DNA of 64,000 nt from assembly GCA_949128115.1 (NCBI GenBank), contig OX421967.1, positions 2,780,070 to 2,844,069 on the forward strand, in the 5' to 3' direction. The stretch is from Anaspis maculata. Lineage: Eukaryota; Arthropoda; Insecta; Coleoptera; Scraptiidae. Both the position numbers and the translations under genes were made by a program. Below, one piece after another: positions 46,308 through 57,837 of the stretch. The notes under the pieces were generated by a model that worked only from the letters and a program-made list of their open reading frames with translations, had not been told where the DNA came from and did no database searches. Within the stretch, counting starts at the first letter, position 1; the number at the start of each line of letters is the position of its first letter.

Positions 46308-48664
46308 ATGTAAGTTATAAATCGATGCTTTTCATTTTCCGTAAAATCAATATATTGGTCGAAAAATTTAGGTTGAATCCAGGGGAAAATGGTGACATCT
46401 ATCACTGTTCGCAATGTTCGCATCAGATCGCATCCAGTTTTCAACTCGACTACCACGTCCAGAGGAATCACAGAAACGCTTCCGTGACCAAACCGTTTCA
46501 AGCCGTCAGCGAACTGGAACAGTTCTCTTGCATTTATTGCAGCTACACCAGCCATCATCGGTTGCAATTACACGAACACTACAAACAAAGACACAGTCCG
46601 AGTGGCAAAGCAAACGAAAATGTGTCGTTCTCTGAGGAATTTGTGGGATATACTTGTAATTGTTGCGGATACAGAGCTAGTTCAAGCTTGTGTCTTGCAA
46701 AACACCACGGTTTGTGCAGAAAGGCGTCACCATCAAAGACACCTGAGGAATCAGGAGAAGATGCCGGAGGTGTTAAATCACCCGATTTGAACGGGACTGA
46801 TGCGAGAACATCGAAAGACACTGAAGCCATAGAATTGAGTAGGTCGACTAGTTATTCAAATAAAAGAAAAAGGTCGAAAAAAAGATTTATTTGTACACAT
46901 TGTCCGTACCGAACTATAGGAAAAGGACACCTGGAAAGGCACATGTTGCAACATGCCACAAATGAAGAGATCAATTGGCTCCAGTGCAATTATTGTCCGT
47001 ACCGAGCTAAGCAAAACATAAATCTGAAAACGCACATCTTGCAACGACATACTGCAAGTGAAGAAATCAATTGGATAACATGCAACCAGTGTTCGTACCG
47101 AACTAAACGAAAGTCGAATTTGAAAGTACACATGTTGCGTCGTCATACCGCAAGCGAGGAAATCAATTGGTTCAAATGTAATCATTGTCCGTACCGTGCT
47201 AAACTAACCGATGATTTGAAACTGCACTTGTCAGTGAAACATGCCGTAGGTGAAGAAATCAATTGGTTCCAATGCAATGATTGCTCGTACCGAGCTAAAC
47301 GAAAGAGAACTCTGGAAAATCACATTCTGCGACATGCTGAAGACCAACAGATCAACTGGTTAAGATGCGGCCAATGTTCCTACAAAGCCAAACGAAAGTC
47401 CCAGATGTACATGCACAAGCTGCGACACGTTCCGAACAGAGAAATCAAATGGTTCCAGTGCAACAACTGCTCGTTCCAGACTAAATATAAGTCAAGTTTG
47501 GAATGGCACATGTTGCAACATGCTACAGATAAGGGTATCAATTGGGTGCAGTGCAGCAAATGCCCGTACCGTGCTAAACAGAAGTCATGTTTGAATTACC
47601 ACATGTTGCGACATGCTGCAAGCGAAGAGCTAACTTGGTTCAAATGCCACCATTGTTCCTACCAAACTTACCGGAAGGCATTACTGAAGAGGCACATGAT
47701 GCGACATGCCAAAGATGAAGAAATCAATTGGTCCCGGTGCAACGTCTGCCAGTACCGAAGCAAACAAAAGTCGCACATGAAACGGCACATGGTGCAACAT
47801 GCTGCAGATGAAGACATCACTTGGTTGCAGTGCAGCCACTGCTCGTACCGGGCCAAACGAAAAGCACATCTGACAGTTCACATGTTGCAACATGCCACAA
47901 ACGAGGAGATCAATTGGTTCCAGTGCAGTCATTGTTCGTATCGATCGAAACGAAAGGGAGCTTTGGACTGGCATATTGCTTGTCAACATGCCGCAAACGA
48001 AGACATCAATTGGTTCGAATGCAATCATTGCTCCTACCGAGCCAAACGAAAGGGACAACTGAACCAGCACATGCTGCAGCATGCCGCAGATGAAGAGATC
48101 AATTGGCTCCAGTGCAACCACTGCCCGTACCGGGCCAAACGGAAGTCATCGCTGAAACGGCACATGTTGCGACATGCCACAAACGAAGAGCTCACTTGGT
48201 TCCGGTGCAACGACTGTTCGTACCAAACCAAACGAAAGTCGCTGCTGACACGGCACGTGTTGCAGCATGCGACCAAGAAAGAAGCCGAGGAAGAAGCCAT
48301 CTGGCTCCACTGCAACGATTGCTCCTATCGAACTAAACGAAAGTCTGCATTGAAATCGCACATGCTGCGACATGTTCCGACCGAAGCAATCGATTGGTTC
48401 CGGTGCAGCCATTGCTCGTACCGCACTCAGCGTAACGCAAATCTGAAGAAACATGTCATGTTGCAACATGCTGCGGATGAAGAGATCATTTGGTTCCAGT
48501 GCGACAACTGCCCGTACCGGTCCAAGCACAAGGCAGCTTTGCATAGGCATAATATTTTTAAACATGCTACAAACGAAGAAATCAGTTGGATCAATTGTAA
48601 CTATTGTTCATACCGAGCTAAAGTGAGGAGTCAACTGACCAAGCACATGTTAAGACATGATTAG
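46308..48664 (+). CDS. C2H2 zinc-finger protein, 22 fingers, start codon split by an intron
   Basis: Probable nuclear DNA-binding protein of 764 aa. Model: AT at 46308-46309, intron 46310-46371 (62 bp, GTAAGT...TTTAG), then G at 46372, giving ATG TTG AAT CCA. The open frame extends upstream to an ATG at 46325, but that lies inside the intron by comparison with the paralogue at 42527. Fingers 1-3 (finger 3 C2HC-like, ending HHGLC) precede an acidic/Ser-Thr spacer with KTPEESGEDAG. Nineteen fingers then follow without a gap, of the form CxxCxYRxKRKxxLxxHMLxH. Linkers are AxxEEINWF-like; one is longer (KKEAEEEAIW). It ends just after the last finger. N-terminal similarity to the paralogue indicates recent duplication followed by finger gain or loss. 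Confidence 0.92.
46310..46371 (+). other. 62-bp intron splitting the initiator ATG (paralogous position)
   Basis: GTAAGT donor directly after AAAAT, and acceptor AAATTTAG. Same length and position as 42529-42590. Unspliced RNA reads ATG TAA. Confidence 0.65.
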
Positions 48665-49117
48665 TAATGTGTTCACGGCAGGTATGCAACCAACCGCGAC
48701 TAGTAGAAACTGTAGTGTAATTTCTTTTTATTCTATTCTCTTTAGTTTATTTTAATGACTTATCTCGGGTTCTACCAAAATTTTAAGGTCAGATTGAATC
48801 TATCATGATAGTTGCCATGCACCAGCCAATAGGATGGCCAGTTGCTTAGTTACCTACTATGAGAGTGATAAAGTTATCGCGCTGAAAAGAGTTTGGTGGA
48901 AGCCGAGGTTAGGCTGGAAACTTCTTGTAAAATCAAACATCGCATGTTGTAATAATGATAAGAGCGTACGAATAAGGAAGTAGGAAGTATGAATGAAACT
49001 TGCAATGACTCAGTGCCCAGTAATTGTCAAATCTGATCTTTTTTCCATGGTTTTGATGGGACGTCATGTTGCAGAAAGGGGAGATGTCATGATGCGCGAC
49101 ACTATCAAAAGAGTTTA
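48665..49117. other. AT-rich 3' flank, nothing recognised
   Basis: Contains the 3' flank of the 22-finger gene. I see no AATAAA close to the stop and no other feature. Confidence 0.4.
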
Positions 49118-49473
49118 TACAGGGTGATTAAAAAATGGCGGATTTCCTCCCGTGTACGTTGTGGTAGACGTTGACAAAGCACGGAAAAAAATAGTAAGAA
49201 AAAATCAGCTCATTTACCTATTCTTCGAGCTATGAAAAGATGAAGTTGAGAATCCAACTTCTTCAGTTTTCATGACTTTGGAGCAAAGGATTGTTACTTG
49301 CGAAATAGTTCCATAGTTCCCGAATGGAAATTTGTCTTGCAATTGCGACTTGAGTCGTATTTTTCAATTTCAAAACTCGCATTTCATCTCAAAGGTGGTG
49401 TGAAAATACATTTGACAAGTATGTTTGGTCAGGCTCCACGAAGTTTCCGAGGTAACAATACAGTTATGCTATT

Positions 49474-50766
49474 CCCAGGTAACATGATGACGTATGATCA
49501 CGTCATTCTCACGTCTTTTTGAGGACATTATTCGTAACTGACGTCGTCGACTAATTAATGACGTCATTTGCAAATGACTGAATAATCACGTCAGTGAAAT
49601 TACGTATTTTTCACGTTGTTGTGACGTTTTCCTAATGAGTATTATTATGCCTTTTTTTGACCAAAGAATTATGAAAACTATCTATATAATACCAAAAATA
49701 TTTCTCAAAATCTTATATTTTACCAATAGAAAGTGATTTTCAAGTTTAATTTTAAGTCGTGTTTCACTTGGTGATTACAATAATAATAAGTTTCATTTGA
49801 AGTCGTGTTTCGCTTGATTATTACAATAATAAGTGTTGCGGGTGCATGTCAATTTCAATTTTCAATTATTACCAAAAGCATGTAGGTACGTACGTTATTC
49901 TGTGGTAGGTACGTTACCATCAGAAGTAATGCTAAAATTCGTTTCTATTCAAATTTGCCGCTAGACCAGCATGTGCCGGCTAGTATAGAGCGAGAAAGTC
50001 CCTAGATTCTGTCAACTGAGTAGGCAGGAACGTCTCCCGCCAGCACCATATTGCCGCCATAAACATACAACACGCTTCTATTCTCTGGTGCTTGGGTGCT
50101 TCTGCTGTGCCACAAACTAGTGTTGTGCATCCGTGCTTTTTGCATCGCTGTGGTTGAACCCGCGGAATACAAGGTAATAGATATAACCATACCTAAATAT
50201 TCATAAGCTAAAAAAAAGTGAACCTTTATAACCTCATTGTTTTTTTTTGCAATCAGCGATTCGCACAAGTTGAATAATGCCGTCCTTCGTAGGGGTGGAG
50301 TTCACCGACAGATCAATTGGACTAGTTCACACGACCTAACTGACCCCTCGAAAGAGGCATGTTTGGTGGCCATCCCATTTGAAACTACAAGAAAATTTTG
50401 ATAAAGCCGTAAAAAGCGGAAGCAAACCAGACGACACCTGGTCGATTCACGGCATCAACAGAAGTTTAAGTATGTATTTCCAGTATATTTTTTTTTGAAA
50501 ATAAACATATTGCAATCAACAACGTCTACAATTTATTTCCTGAATCTATACATTCTTCCGACGTGTATTATACGTCGTTACCACGTCAATTACAATGGTG
50601 ATTTTAACTAAAATATCGACGTCATACTCACGTCGAGAAATGACGTCTTTGGGCTGTGACTTAGGGCCGTCAGATTTATCGTCATTTTAACGTCATTTAC
50701 CAACGTCATGTTCGTCATCAGCTGACCAAAAAAAAACGTCAAATTGTCGTCATTGTGTTACCTGGG
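49474..50766. mobile_element. Inner terminal-inverted-repeat element with subterminal ACGTCA repeats
   Basis: The left end CCCAGGTAACATGATGACG at 49474-49492 matches the reverse complement of the right end (50748-50766) at 17 of 19 positions. Both subterminal regions are dense in ACGTCA/TGACGT words in either orientation (49490-49620 and 50560-50745), as seen for transposase-binding repeats. No transposase frame is present. The body includes an exon-like fragment at 50277-50469. I could not identify a target duplication, so the superfamily is open. Confidence 0.7.
50277..50469 (+). pseudogene. Captured exon, DUF4806-family N-terminus-like, one stop
   Basis: A 3' splice site (TTTTTTTTGCAATCAG, ending 50256) precedes ATG 50277. 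The frame reads MPSFVGVEFTDRSIGLVHTT, then TAA at 50337-50339, then continues in the same frame with LTPRKRHVWWPSHLK, NFDKAVKSGSKPDD and TWSIHGI to a donor GTATGT at 50470. In insect proteins with DUF4806 the N-terminus has the plan V-x-F-x-D, V-x-x-x-W-[LI], then W/Y-W-P and an AIK...P...W segment; here the stop replaces the expected Trp. The match is from memory of the family pattern, not a search. Being inside a TIR element, it looks like a captured or formerly functional first coding exon. Confidence 0.5.
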
Positions 50767-50960
50767 TTGTAATGTACCTACCTCTTCGATCTGAAGGTGC
50801 CAGGTAAGTACTAATGCCATGCTGCCAGATTGGACAGATTTGTTCTTGTTAATAACTTGCAAATCGAAGTCGATTCATTTATTTTATTTTTCCCTGTGCT
50901 TCGTTAACGTCCACTTTAACGTGCCCGAAAGGAAATCCGCCATTTTTCAATCACCCTGTA

Positions 50961-51285
50961 TTATGTTCACGTGAATACTCCACTAGGTATTTCGATTGTG
51001 TTTCTATTCCTCCAATATTGCCACGTTTATTTGGATATTATTTTGTGATTTTTGCCAGTATGTATTATAGTTAAGTGATCCCATAAATAAAACAAAATCT
51101 GATTCAGAATACTGATTTTAATTCCACTCATCAACGATATACACAGGGTTTCCCAACCTTTCTTTTGTTGAGCCTCCCCGGATTATTTCAACGCGCGCGT
51201 TCCGTTTCCAGAAGGAACCCATCTACTTTGTGACAAGTACCTACTTCGAATCCAAGAGAACAATTTTTTTTCTTGCAAAAATAGT
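50961..51285. other. Spacer, nothing recognised
   Basis: AT-rich sequence between the TIR element and the GATTTC repeat. It includes CACAGGGTTTCCCAACCTTTC at about 51142, a common insect repeat-like phrase, but no defined element. Confidence 0.3.
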
Positions 51286-53170
51286 TTTCAATAATTTTCT
51301 AAGAAATTTTCAGGGAATTCTACGACAATCCTAGGGATTTCTGGAGATTTCTGAAGATTTTCAATATTTTTCAAGGATCCCTTGATATCTCTACAGTTGC
51401 TAGAGATAACAAGAAGGCTTCCATGAAATTCTCAATAATTTCTGAGAAATTACTTACAAGCAGTTCTAACAATTCTATGGGATTTCTAGATATTTCAATT
51501 AAATAGATCTCCAGAAGTTTCCAGGGATTTTTAAGGATCTCTACGGGATTTCTAGAGATTTATAACAATTCGTAAGAAATTCCAAAAATTTCCAACGACA
51601 TTCAAGAACTGCAATGAGTTTTTGGAAATTTCTAAGGGATATGCCAAGATCTCAAAAAATTTCTACAACATTTTGTAAAAGATTTTTGAGAATGTTGAGG
51701 ATTCTCAAAAATTTCTGTTGATTCTTTGATTATTCCTGCAGAATTTCTAGGAATCATGAAGATTTGTATCACATTTCTAGGGATTTTTAAACATTCTTCT
51801 GAGATTTTTGAAGAATTTCTGGAGATCTGTAAAGACTTTCACAGGATAACTGAAGATATTCACGAAATTCCCGAGAACTCCTGTGATGATTTTCACGAAT
51901 TACTGTACATTTCTGAGGAATCTCCAGCAATTCCTCGGGATTCGTCTCGGGTTTCTAGAGGTTTTGAATTTTTGTACGGAACTTGTAAGGATTTCTGAAG
52001 ATTCCTACACAATTTTTGGGGGTTTCTAGAGATTTTCACGGGGTCCACTAGGGATTTCTGAGGATTTCTGAAAATGTCTGTATGTAATTTCTATTGTGTT
52101 CAAGATTTCTACAGACAAACTAGAGATTTGCATGGAGTTTCTGGAGTGTCCAATATTTCTCTGGACATTCCAAGGATTTCTAGAGATCTCTAGAAATTTC
52201 TACGAGATCTACACGAATTGCAGGGAGTTTCAGGGAGTTCTGGAAATGTCTACGATATTCTTGGATTTTCTGATTTATTGGTTTTCACAATTTGTTACAG
52301 ATCTCCGAATATTCCTACAAGATTTTTGTGAGCTTCTGAAGGTTTCTGCAAGATTTCTGAGGATTTTCGTTCACTCTTCAACTTTACTTCCTCTTTCGAC
52401 TTCGAGTTCATTTTCAAGAATTCAGAGATTTCTGAAGATTTGTATGGGACGTTTCGAAGATTTCTGGAATATTTCTAGGGATTTTTGAAGATTTCCGCTG
52501 AATCTACGGATTTCCGTTGATTCGTATGGGAATCCTAAAATGTGCAATGTGCCTCAATTGTGAAAAAAGTATTTTTGGAAATCTCTATCGATTTTTGCAG
52601 ATTTCTGCGGAATTCCTAGGGATTTTAAAAATATTTCGGAAAGATTTTGAAGAGATTGTGCAGAAGCTTTGAAGATTTTTTGGGACTTCCAAAAATTTCT
52701 ATGGATTCCTCAAAATTTCTACGGGATTTCCAGGAATCTATGAAGATCTGTGTGAGATCTCTGAGGATTCCCAAAGAATTCTATGAGATTTTTGAGGAAC
52801 TCTTGAGCGTTTCCAGAGATTCTCTACCCAATTCCCGAAGGTATTCACGAAATTTCAAGGGTTCTTGAAGAGAACTAGAGATCTGGGGATCCCTACATTT
52901 TACGGAAATTCAAGGGATTTCTCAAGATTTTTACAGAAATTCAAGGGATCTCTCAAGGTCTCTACAGGGTTACTTTTGAGATTTCTAGAAGATTCCTGGG
53001 AAGTTTTAGAGATTTCGACGATATTTTTGAGAATTTCTATGGATTTCCACATAATCTCCGAGGACTTTCATAGGAATTTCAAGGAATTCAAAAAAATTTC
53101 ACAGGATCCTGGAAATTCGTATGGAATTTCTAAAAATGCTCCGACACCTTCTCTGGATTTTTCGTGAAGA
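51286..53170. repeat. Degenerate GGATTTCTAGAGATTTC tandem repeat, block 1
   Basis: Nearly 1.9 kb made of variants of GATTTCTARGGATTTCT, GAAGATTTCTACG and GGGATTTCTAG at short irregular intervals. Open frames through it (for example 51726-51998 and 52096-52488) are rich in Phe, Ile and Ser periodicity imposed by the repeat and are not considered genes. Confidence 0.85.
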
Positions 53171-53190
53171 TTTTCTTCGCGCGGACAATT

Positions 53191-54890
53191 CTTCACACCG
53201 GGGGCCACATAGGGCTCTGAGAAGCCTAACAAGGCACAAAGGAGCTTTCTAAGATTCCAGAAACTTTGAAAAATCAGAAGGGAGCACCTGGTCTGTCAAT
53301 GATAATTGGAGACGCAAGGGGGCTCCATAGGGCTCCAAACCATACTTGAAGATACAAGGGGGCTCAGTAGGGCTTGAAACGCTTTAATGTGGACACAAAA
53401 GAGGAAAGGCCTCTTAAAATCGGGCGAAGGCTTGGCGGGGCTCACTGGGGCTCCAAGTGACACTTAAAGACACAAGGGTGCCCCGTAGAACTTTGACCAA
53501 AACATTAAGACTAACAGGAGCTAACTAGAGCTTGGAAAACTGACACATTGTAAAATGGGGCTCAGCAGGGCTACAAATGAAACATAAAGACAAAGGGGGG
53601 CCACATAGGACTTTGAAAAACTCAATAAGGCGCAAAGGAGATATCTAAGATTTCAGAAATTGAGAGTGGATCACCTGGTCTGCAACGATAATTGAAGATA
53701 CAAGGGGGCTCAGTAGGGCTCTAAACGATACTAGAAGATACAAGGGCAAATGACACTTGAAAACACGAGGGGGCGCCCCGTAGAGCTTTAACCAACACAC
53801 AAAGACTAACAGGAGCAGCCTAGAGCTGAGCCTAGAGCTTGTAAATCTAACACATTGTAGAAAGGGGCTCAGCAGGGCTACAAATGCAACATGAAGATAT
53901 CAGGGGGTCACATAGGGCTCTGAGAAACTTAGGAAGGTACAAAGGAGGTTCCTAAGATTTCAAAAACATCAAAAAACAGAAGGGGGCACTTGGGTCGCAA
54001 ACGATAATTGAAGACACAAGGGACTCAATAGGGCTCCAAACGATACTTAAAGATAAAAGGGGGCTTAGCAGAGCTTGAAATTCTCTGATGTAGACACAAG
54101 GGAGGATAGGGCTCTGAAAATTACAATAAGGCCTGATGGGGCTCACTAGGGCTCCAAATGATACTTAAAGACAAAAAGGGGGCCCTGTAGGACTTCACCC
54201 AACACATAGTGACTCACAGGAGCTAACTAGAGCTTTGAAAACTAAAGCAATGAAAAAGGGGGCCAGCAGGGCTACGAATTAAACATAAAGACACAGGGGG
54301 GCCCATAGGGCTCCGAGAAACCTGAGAAGGCACAAAGGAGCTTTCGAAAATTCCACAAACTGCAGAGAAATCAGAATGGGGTCACCAAGGATGCCAACGA
54401 TAATGATTGACGACACAAGGGGGCTCATTAGGACTCCAAGCGATATTTGAAGATACAAAGGGGGCTTAACAGGGCTTGAAAGGCTTCAATATAGACTTGG
54501 AGCACGATAGAGCTTTGAAAATTGCAGGAAGGCCTGCCTGGCTCACAGGGTTCCAAACGACACTCGAAGACACAAGGGGGGGGCGCAGTAGGATTTCGAC
54601 CAACACAAGAAGACACACGGGAGCTAACTATAGAACTTTGAAAACTAAGGCAAGGTACAAAGGAGCTCAGCAGGGCTACAAATGCGACATGAAGACAAGG
54701 GGGCCTAATAGGGCTCTGAGGAACCGTCCAAGGCATAAGGGCGGGGCAAATCTTCAGAAAATTTGAAGATACCCAAGGGGGTTCATCGAGATTATAAACG
54801 ATACTTGTAGAGACAAGGGGGCTGAGCAAGGCTTGAAACGCTACGTGAAAACTCAGTGGGGAATAGGGCTCTGAATTTTACACTCACATT
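53191..54890 (+). repeat. ~400-bp repeat family, second locus, about four units
   Basis: Same ordered motifs as 37630-39057: GGGGCTCCAAGTGACACTTA, CCCCGTAGAACTTTGACC, GGAGCTAACTAGAGCTT, GGGGCTCAGCAGGGCTACAAAT, CACATAGGGCTCTGAG and GATAATTGAAGACACAAGG. Units at about 53440, 53760, 54140 and 54540 are diverged, and one is shortened near 53750. Its right end adjoins the same minisatellite seen at the other locus. Confidence 0.85.
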
Positions 54891-54929
54891 GGGCCTAATT
54901 AGAGCTTCAAAGTTTCCGGCGAAGACTTG

Positions 54930-55050
54930 TCCGGCGAAGAATTGTCGACGAGTTGGGTGTCGGCAAGTTACCCTGTCGATGAATTGTCCTGTCGGCGAGT
55001 TGTCTTGTCGGTGAGATGTCTTGTCGATGAGTTGGGTGTCGGTAAGTTAT
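54930..55050. repeat. Minisatellite, GTTGTCTTGTCGGTGA units
   Basis: About seven copies of GTTGTCCTGTCGGCGA-type units ending GAGTTGGGTGTCGGTAAG and then TTATATCAAACC, comparable to GAGTTATACTAAACC after the copy at 29105-29330. Confidence 0.88.
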
Positions 55051-55456
55051 ATCAAACCCGATTCTTGGCAAAAAATGGGATAATACTAGTGGCAGTTTTT
55101 GGTACAAGAAATGATTCAAGATTCAAATGACTTTTTTGATTGGCATCAGAAGTTCCGCTGGTAGTTTAGCAGAAACATCAATAATCTATTTTTCCAGGCT
55201 GTAACAGCTGTATTGGGCATGAATTCCAATTAACATGAATTTATTACATAAATGACAGCCAATCTTGTAAGTCAACTGAAGTTTGAAGTGAAATTTCACA
55301 TTTTTATAAATTACACGTAACATCACATCCCTAACCTTTGATAAAACAAGTCAAGCATTACAAAAATATAGAGAGAAACAACGTACTTTTGAAGGGCGCA
55401 CCACAATGGAAAAGTGGCCAATAATCAAGAAATACACAACAAGTGAACAATGAACA
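55051..55456. other. Spacer, nothing recognised
   Basis: AT-rich DNA downstream of the minus-strand DUF7869-type gene. No feature supported. Confidence 0.3.
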
Positions 55457-55462
55457 TTTATT
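55457..55462 (-). terminator. Polyadenylation signal AATAAA
   Basis: TTTATT on the + strand, about 33 bp downstream of the stop codon of the DUF7869-type gene on the minus strand. Confidence 0.6.
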
Positions 55463-55494
55463 CAAAAAATCGAACAAAAATATTGGAAAAGTTT

Positions 55495-57411
55495 CTAGAA
55501 ACCGTCCTCCATCAGGTCCCTGCAGTTCTCATTCTCTTTCAAATTCATCCAAAATGATCTCCGGCTCGGACCAATTTTCGGCACCAGCGTTCCCAATATA
55601 GCTTTTTTTTTATCGGTGGAAATACCTCGGGCCGATGCGATGCTCCCTGGAATACACAGCGACACGTTCTTTTCCAATAGGTTGATTCGTTTGAATTCCT
55701 TGTCATCAAAATTTGTTTTGTAGTGAACATCAGTCGATCCTCTCACGAATTTAACGGAGACGATATCTTTGAAACACGGAACGCCGTCTTGACCGTGGTT
55801 CACGGCCCTGAATTTATTTTCCAATTTGAGAAAATCACTGTGCTTCAAATCCACGACTCTCATTCGTTTGGTTGACAGCTGACAGGCTTTTTTGAAATCC
55901 TCAAAATCCTCGACGTTTCCCTTTTTTCTCACGGCTTGCTCTATTTTGCTGTGTACGCCATCCGCTATGAAAGTGTGTCCCGTGATCATGTAATTCAACA
56001 CGAGAGACTCTGTCGTACAGAATCTCGAATTCATGAAACACAGTAACGATGAAAACAGTACGTTGTTTTTGTTCTGCCCTCCGCAACTGTCTAGCCAGAT
56101 TATGAGGTGCTGGACGTCTCTGTTCAACTGAAGAAATTTGATGAAAGTACTGGCGATATCTTCAGGCTGCCGGCCTGCGATGGCTTCATGCCAGATCAAG
56201 CAATAGTCATTCCCTTTCTGTGTGGACACGAAAGTTTCATCGAAAACCAGCAGTCTCGATGTGAAGAATGCATCATTCACTTGCGGCATACGTGGTAGGA
56301 GAAACACCTTTTGTGGATTTGCGGAATAGACTTTTGTTCGTGAATCTTTAATCTCGCTGTCTGTCCTGTATTTAATTCTTGTTTTGTTGACCTGAAATAA
56401 TAACATAAATAATTATAACTTGCAGGCATTTTTTTGAGTACTCCAACCTCTGCGACATGTCTTTCTTTGAGGGCAATATTTTCGGTGCTATCGTTCATAT
56501 CCAATTCGATGCAGTATTCGCATTTATCTGCCTCGCATCCATAAAAACCAATATTCATCGAGTTCAAAGTTCGCCTGTATTTTTCGTAAGAAAGTTGTTC
56601 TCCGGGAAACTTGTCACAATAATCTGCATGCATCGACTTGACCGAAAGATCAGATGGCAAGTATCTTCGGTTAGGTGCGTGATGGTTTTGGACTGAATGA
56701 ATTTATATGTTCTTCCATAATTGCAGCTTTGATTTTGTTGGAAGGTTCATGATGTCCTCTTCTGTCCATGAATGGAGGTCCAATATCATCACGGTCGGCC
56801 TTGAATGCTTTGATGAAAAAATCGATGACGGTTGCGGATGTGTAGCCCAAGCTCGAGAGGAAGAATTTCTGGCAGACTGCCACAGGTTCAGCGCCATCTT
56901 TTGGAAATTTGTAAGCTCTCGTAAACTTCCGTTTGCTCCCTTCAACTTTTCGTTTGGCCGGTATTTCTGCAACGTAACTGGCAAGCCAATTGCGCTGTTC
57001 ATTCTTGTCCATCAGCCAAAAAGATTGATGTACGAATTTTCTTTCGGCATCGGTTATTGAACGCGAGTAGCATGTTTTTGTTTTGCATGAGCATTGCCTG
57101 TCCAACAAAGGATGTTTTTTCCGGTTCCTGTCCATTCTTTGGTCTTTTGATCGCAATCGTTTTCTTTTAGATGGTGGTTCTTCTCTCTTCTTCACTCCAT
57201 CAATCTACAATCAAGATTATCATTGTAACATTTCTTCGAAAACATTTCAACTCGACCTTACATCGTCAATGACTTCCTTTTCAGATATTTCATAGGTGAC
57301 CAACTGGTTCTCAATAGGACTTGGTCGCACATCGTTTTTTTGGTTTGAAGAATATGACAAATGCTGCTCAAAGTCATCTACAACATCATCTACGTCGACC
57401 TCTTGTATTCC
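55495..57411 (-). pseudogene. DUF7869-type multi-exon gene, one frameshift
   Basis: Minus-strand model: exon 57411-57262 (50 codons); intron; exon 57204-56448; 56-bp intron 56447-56392; exon 56391-55495 ending TAG. The N-terminal part has a CSCKTKTC motif, FVHQSFWLMDKNEQRNWL, KRKFTRAYKFP, VCQKFFLSSLG and DRRGHHEPSNK. Then come a Cys-rich CEADKCEYC and, in the last exon, LLVFDETFV, IIWLDSCGGQNKNNVLFS and ITGHTFIADGVHSKIE. This order is that of the insect DUF7869 proteins, a multicopy family of unknown function; the spaced acidic residues suggest an RNase H-like fold, which is inference. Between about 56700 and 56660 the frame shifts by one base, ending in a premature stop, while HHAPNRRYLPSDLSV continues in the next frame. 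So this copy is probably a pseudogene, unless the shift is a sequencing error. Confidence 0.75.
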
Positions 57412-57837
57412 CTAAAATAGAATAAGTATAATATTTTAACATATATTTTTGTTATGTTGAAAACAAAATTAGGTGTCAATAGCTACAAATGTTAAAACAC
57501 AGGACTTCCTTGTAGCTTTCTGTAATTCTATCAACAAGAGAAACCTCGACATTAAAAAAAATGACCTTAGCATCAAGCTTGAAAGTGGTTACGTTCAACA
57601 AAATTTTGAACTTTTCCAAGTCAATGATCCTTCAAATTCAAAATGTTGGTATTTGATCGTGATCATGAGGAAATTAATCATTTTACTATTTTCGAATAAG
57701 ATATTATTTTTATTTATTACATTGCAGCCCGTAATTTTTTCACATGATGTAACGGTAGGTAAGTAATACCTACGTAATAGGTGAATTATCATGAGCACTA
57801 TGAAAAAAAAGTATTGTACATTCGTTCTTACTTTTAC

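Larger units (their letters stand above)
49118..50960. mobile_element. Outer terminal-inverted-repeat element (TA-flanked)
   Basis: The left end TACAGGGTGATTAAAAAATG at 49118 and the right end, read on the minus strand from 50960, TACAGGGTGATTGAAAAATG, continue to match for about 65-70 bases (GGCGGATTTCC; GACGTT; CAAAGCAC/CGAAGCAC). If TA is the duplicated target, the element proper is 49120-50958 beginning CAGGGTG, in the style of Tc1/mariner-type MITEs. No transposase is present. It encloses a second TIR element. Confidence 0.8.

Noticed and set aside
46325..46371. ATG at 46325 as the start of the 22-finger protein
   Set aside because: The paralogue at 42527 has a stop-containing intron at this place and the GTAAGT...TTTAG boundaries match, so 46325 is probably intronic. 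It would add 15 residues with no counterpart.
51726..53167. Several 70-130 codon frames with Phe/Glu/Ile periodicity
   Set aside because: They are translations of the GATTTCTA tandem repeat with no conserved domain.
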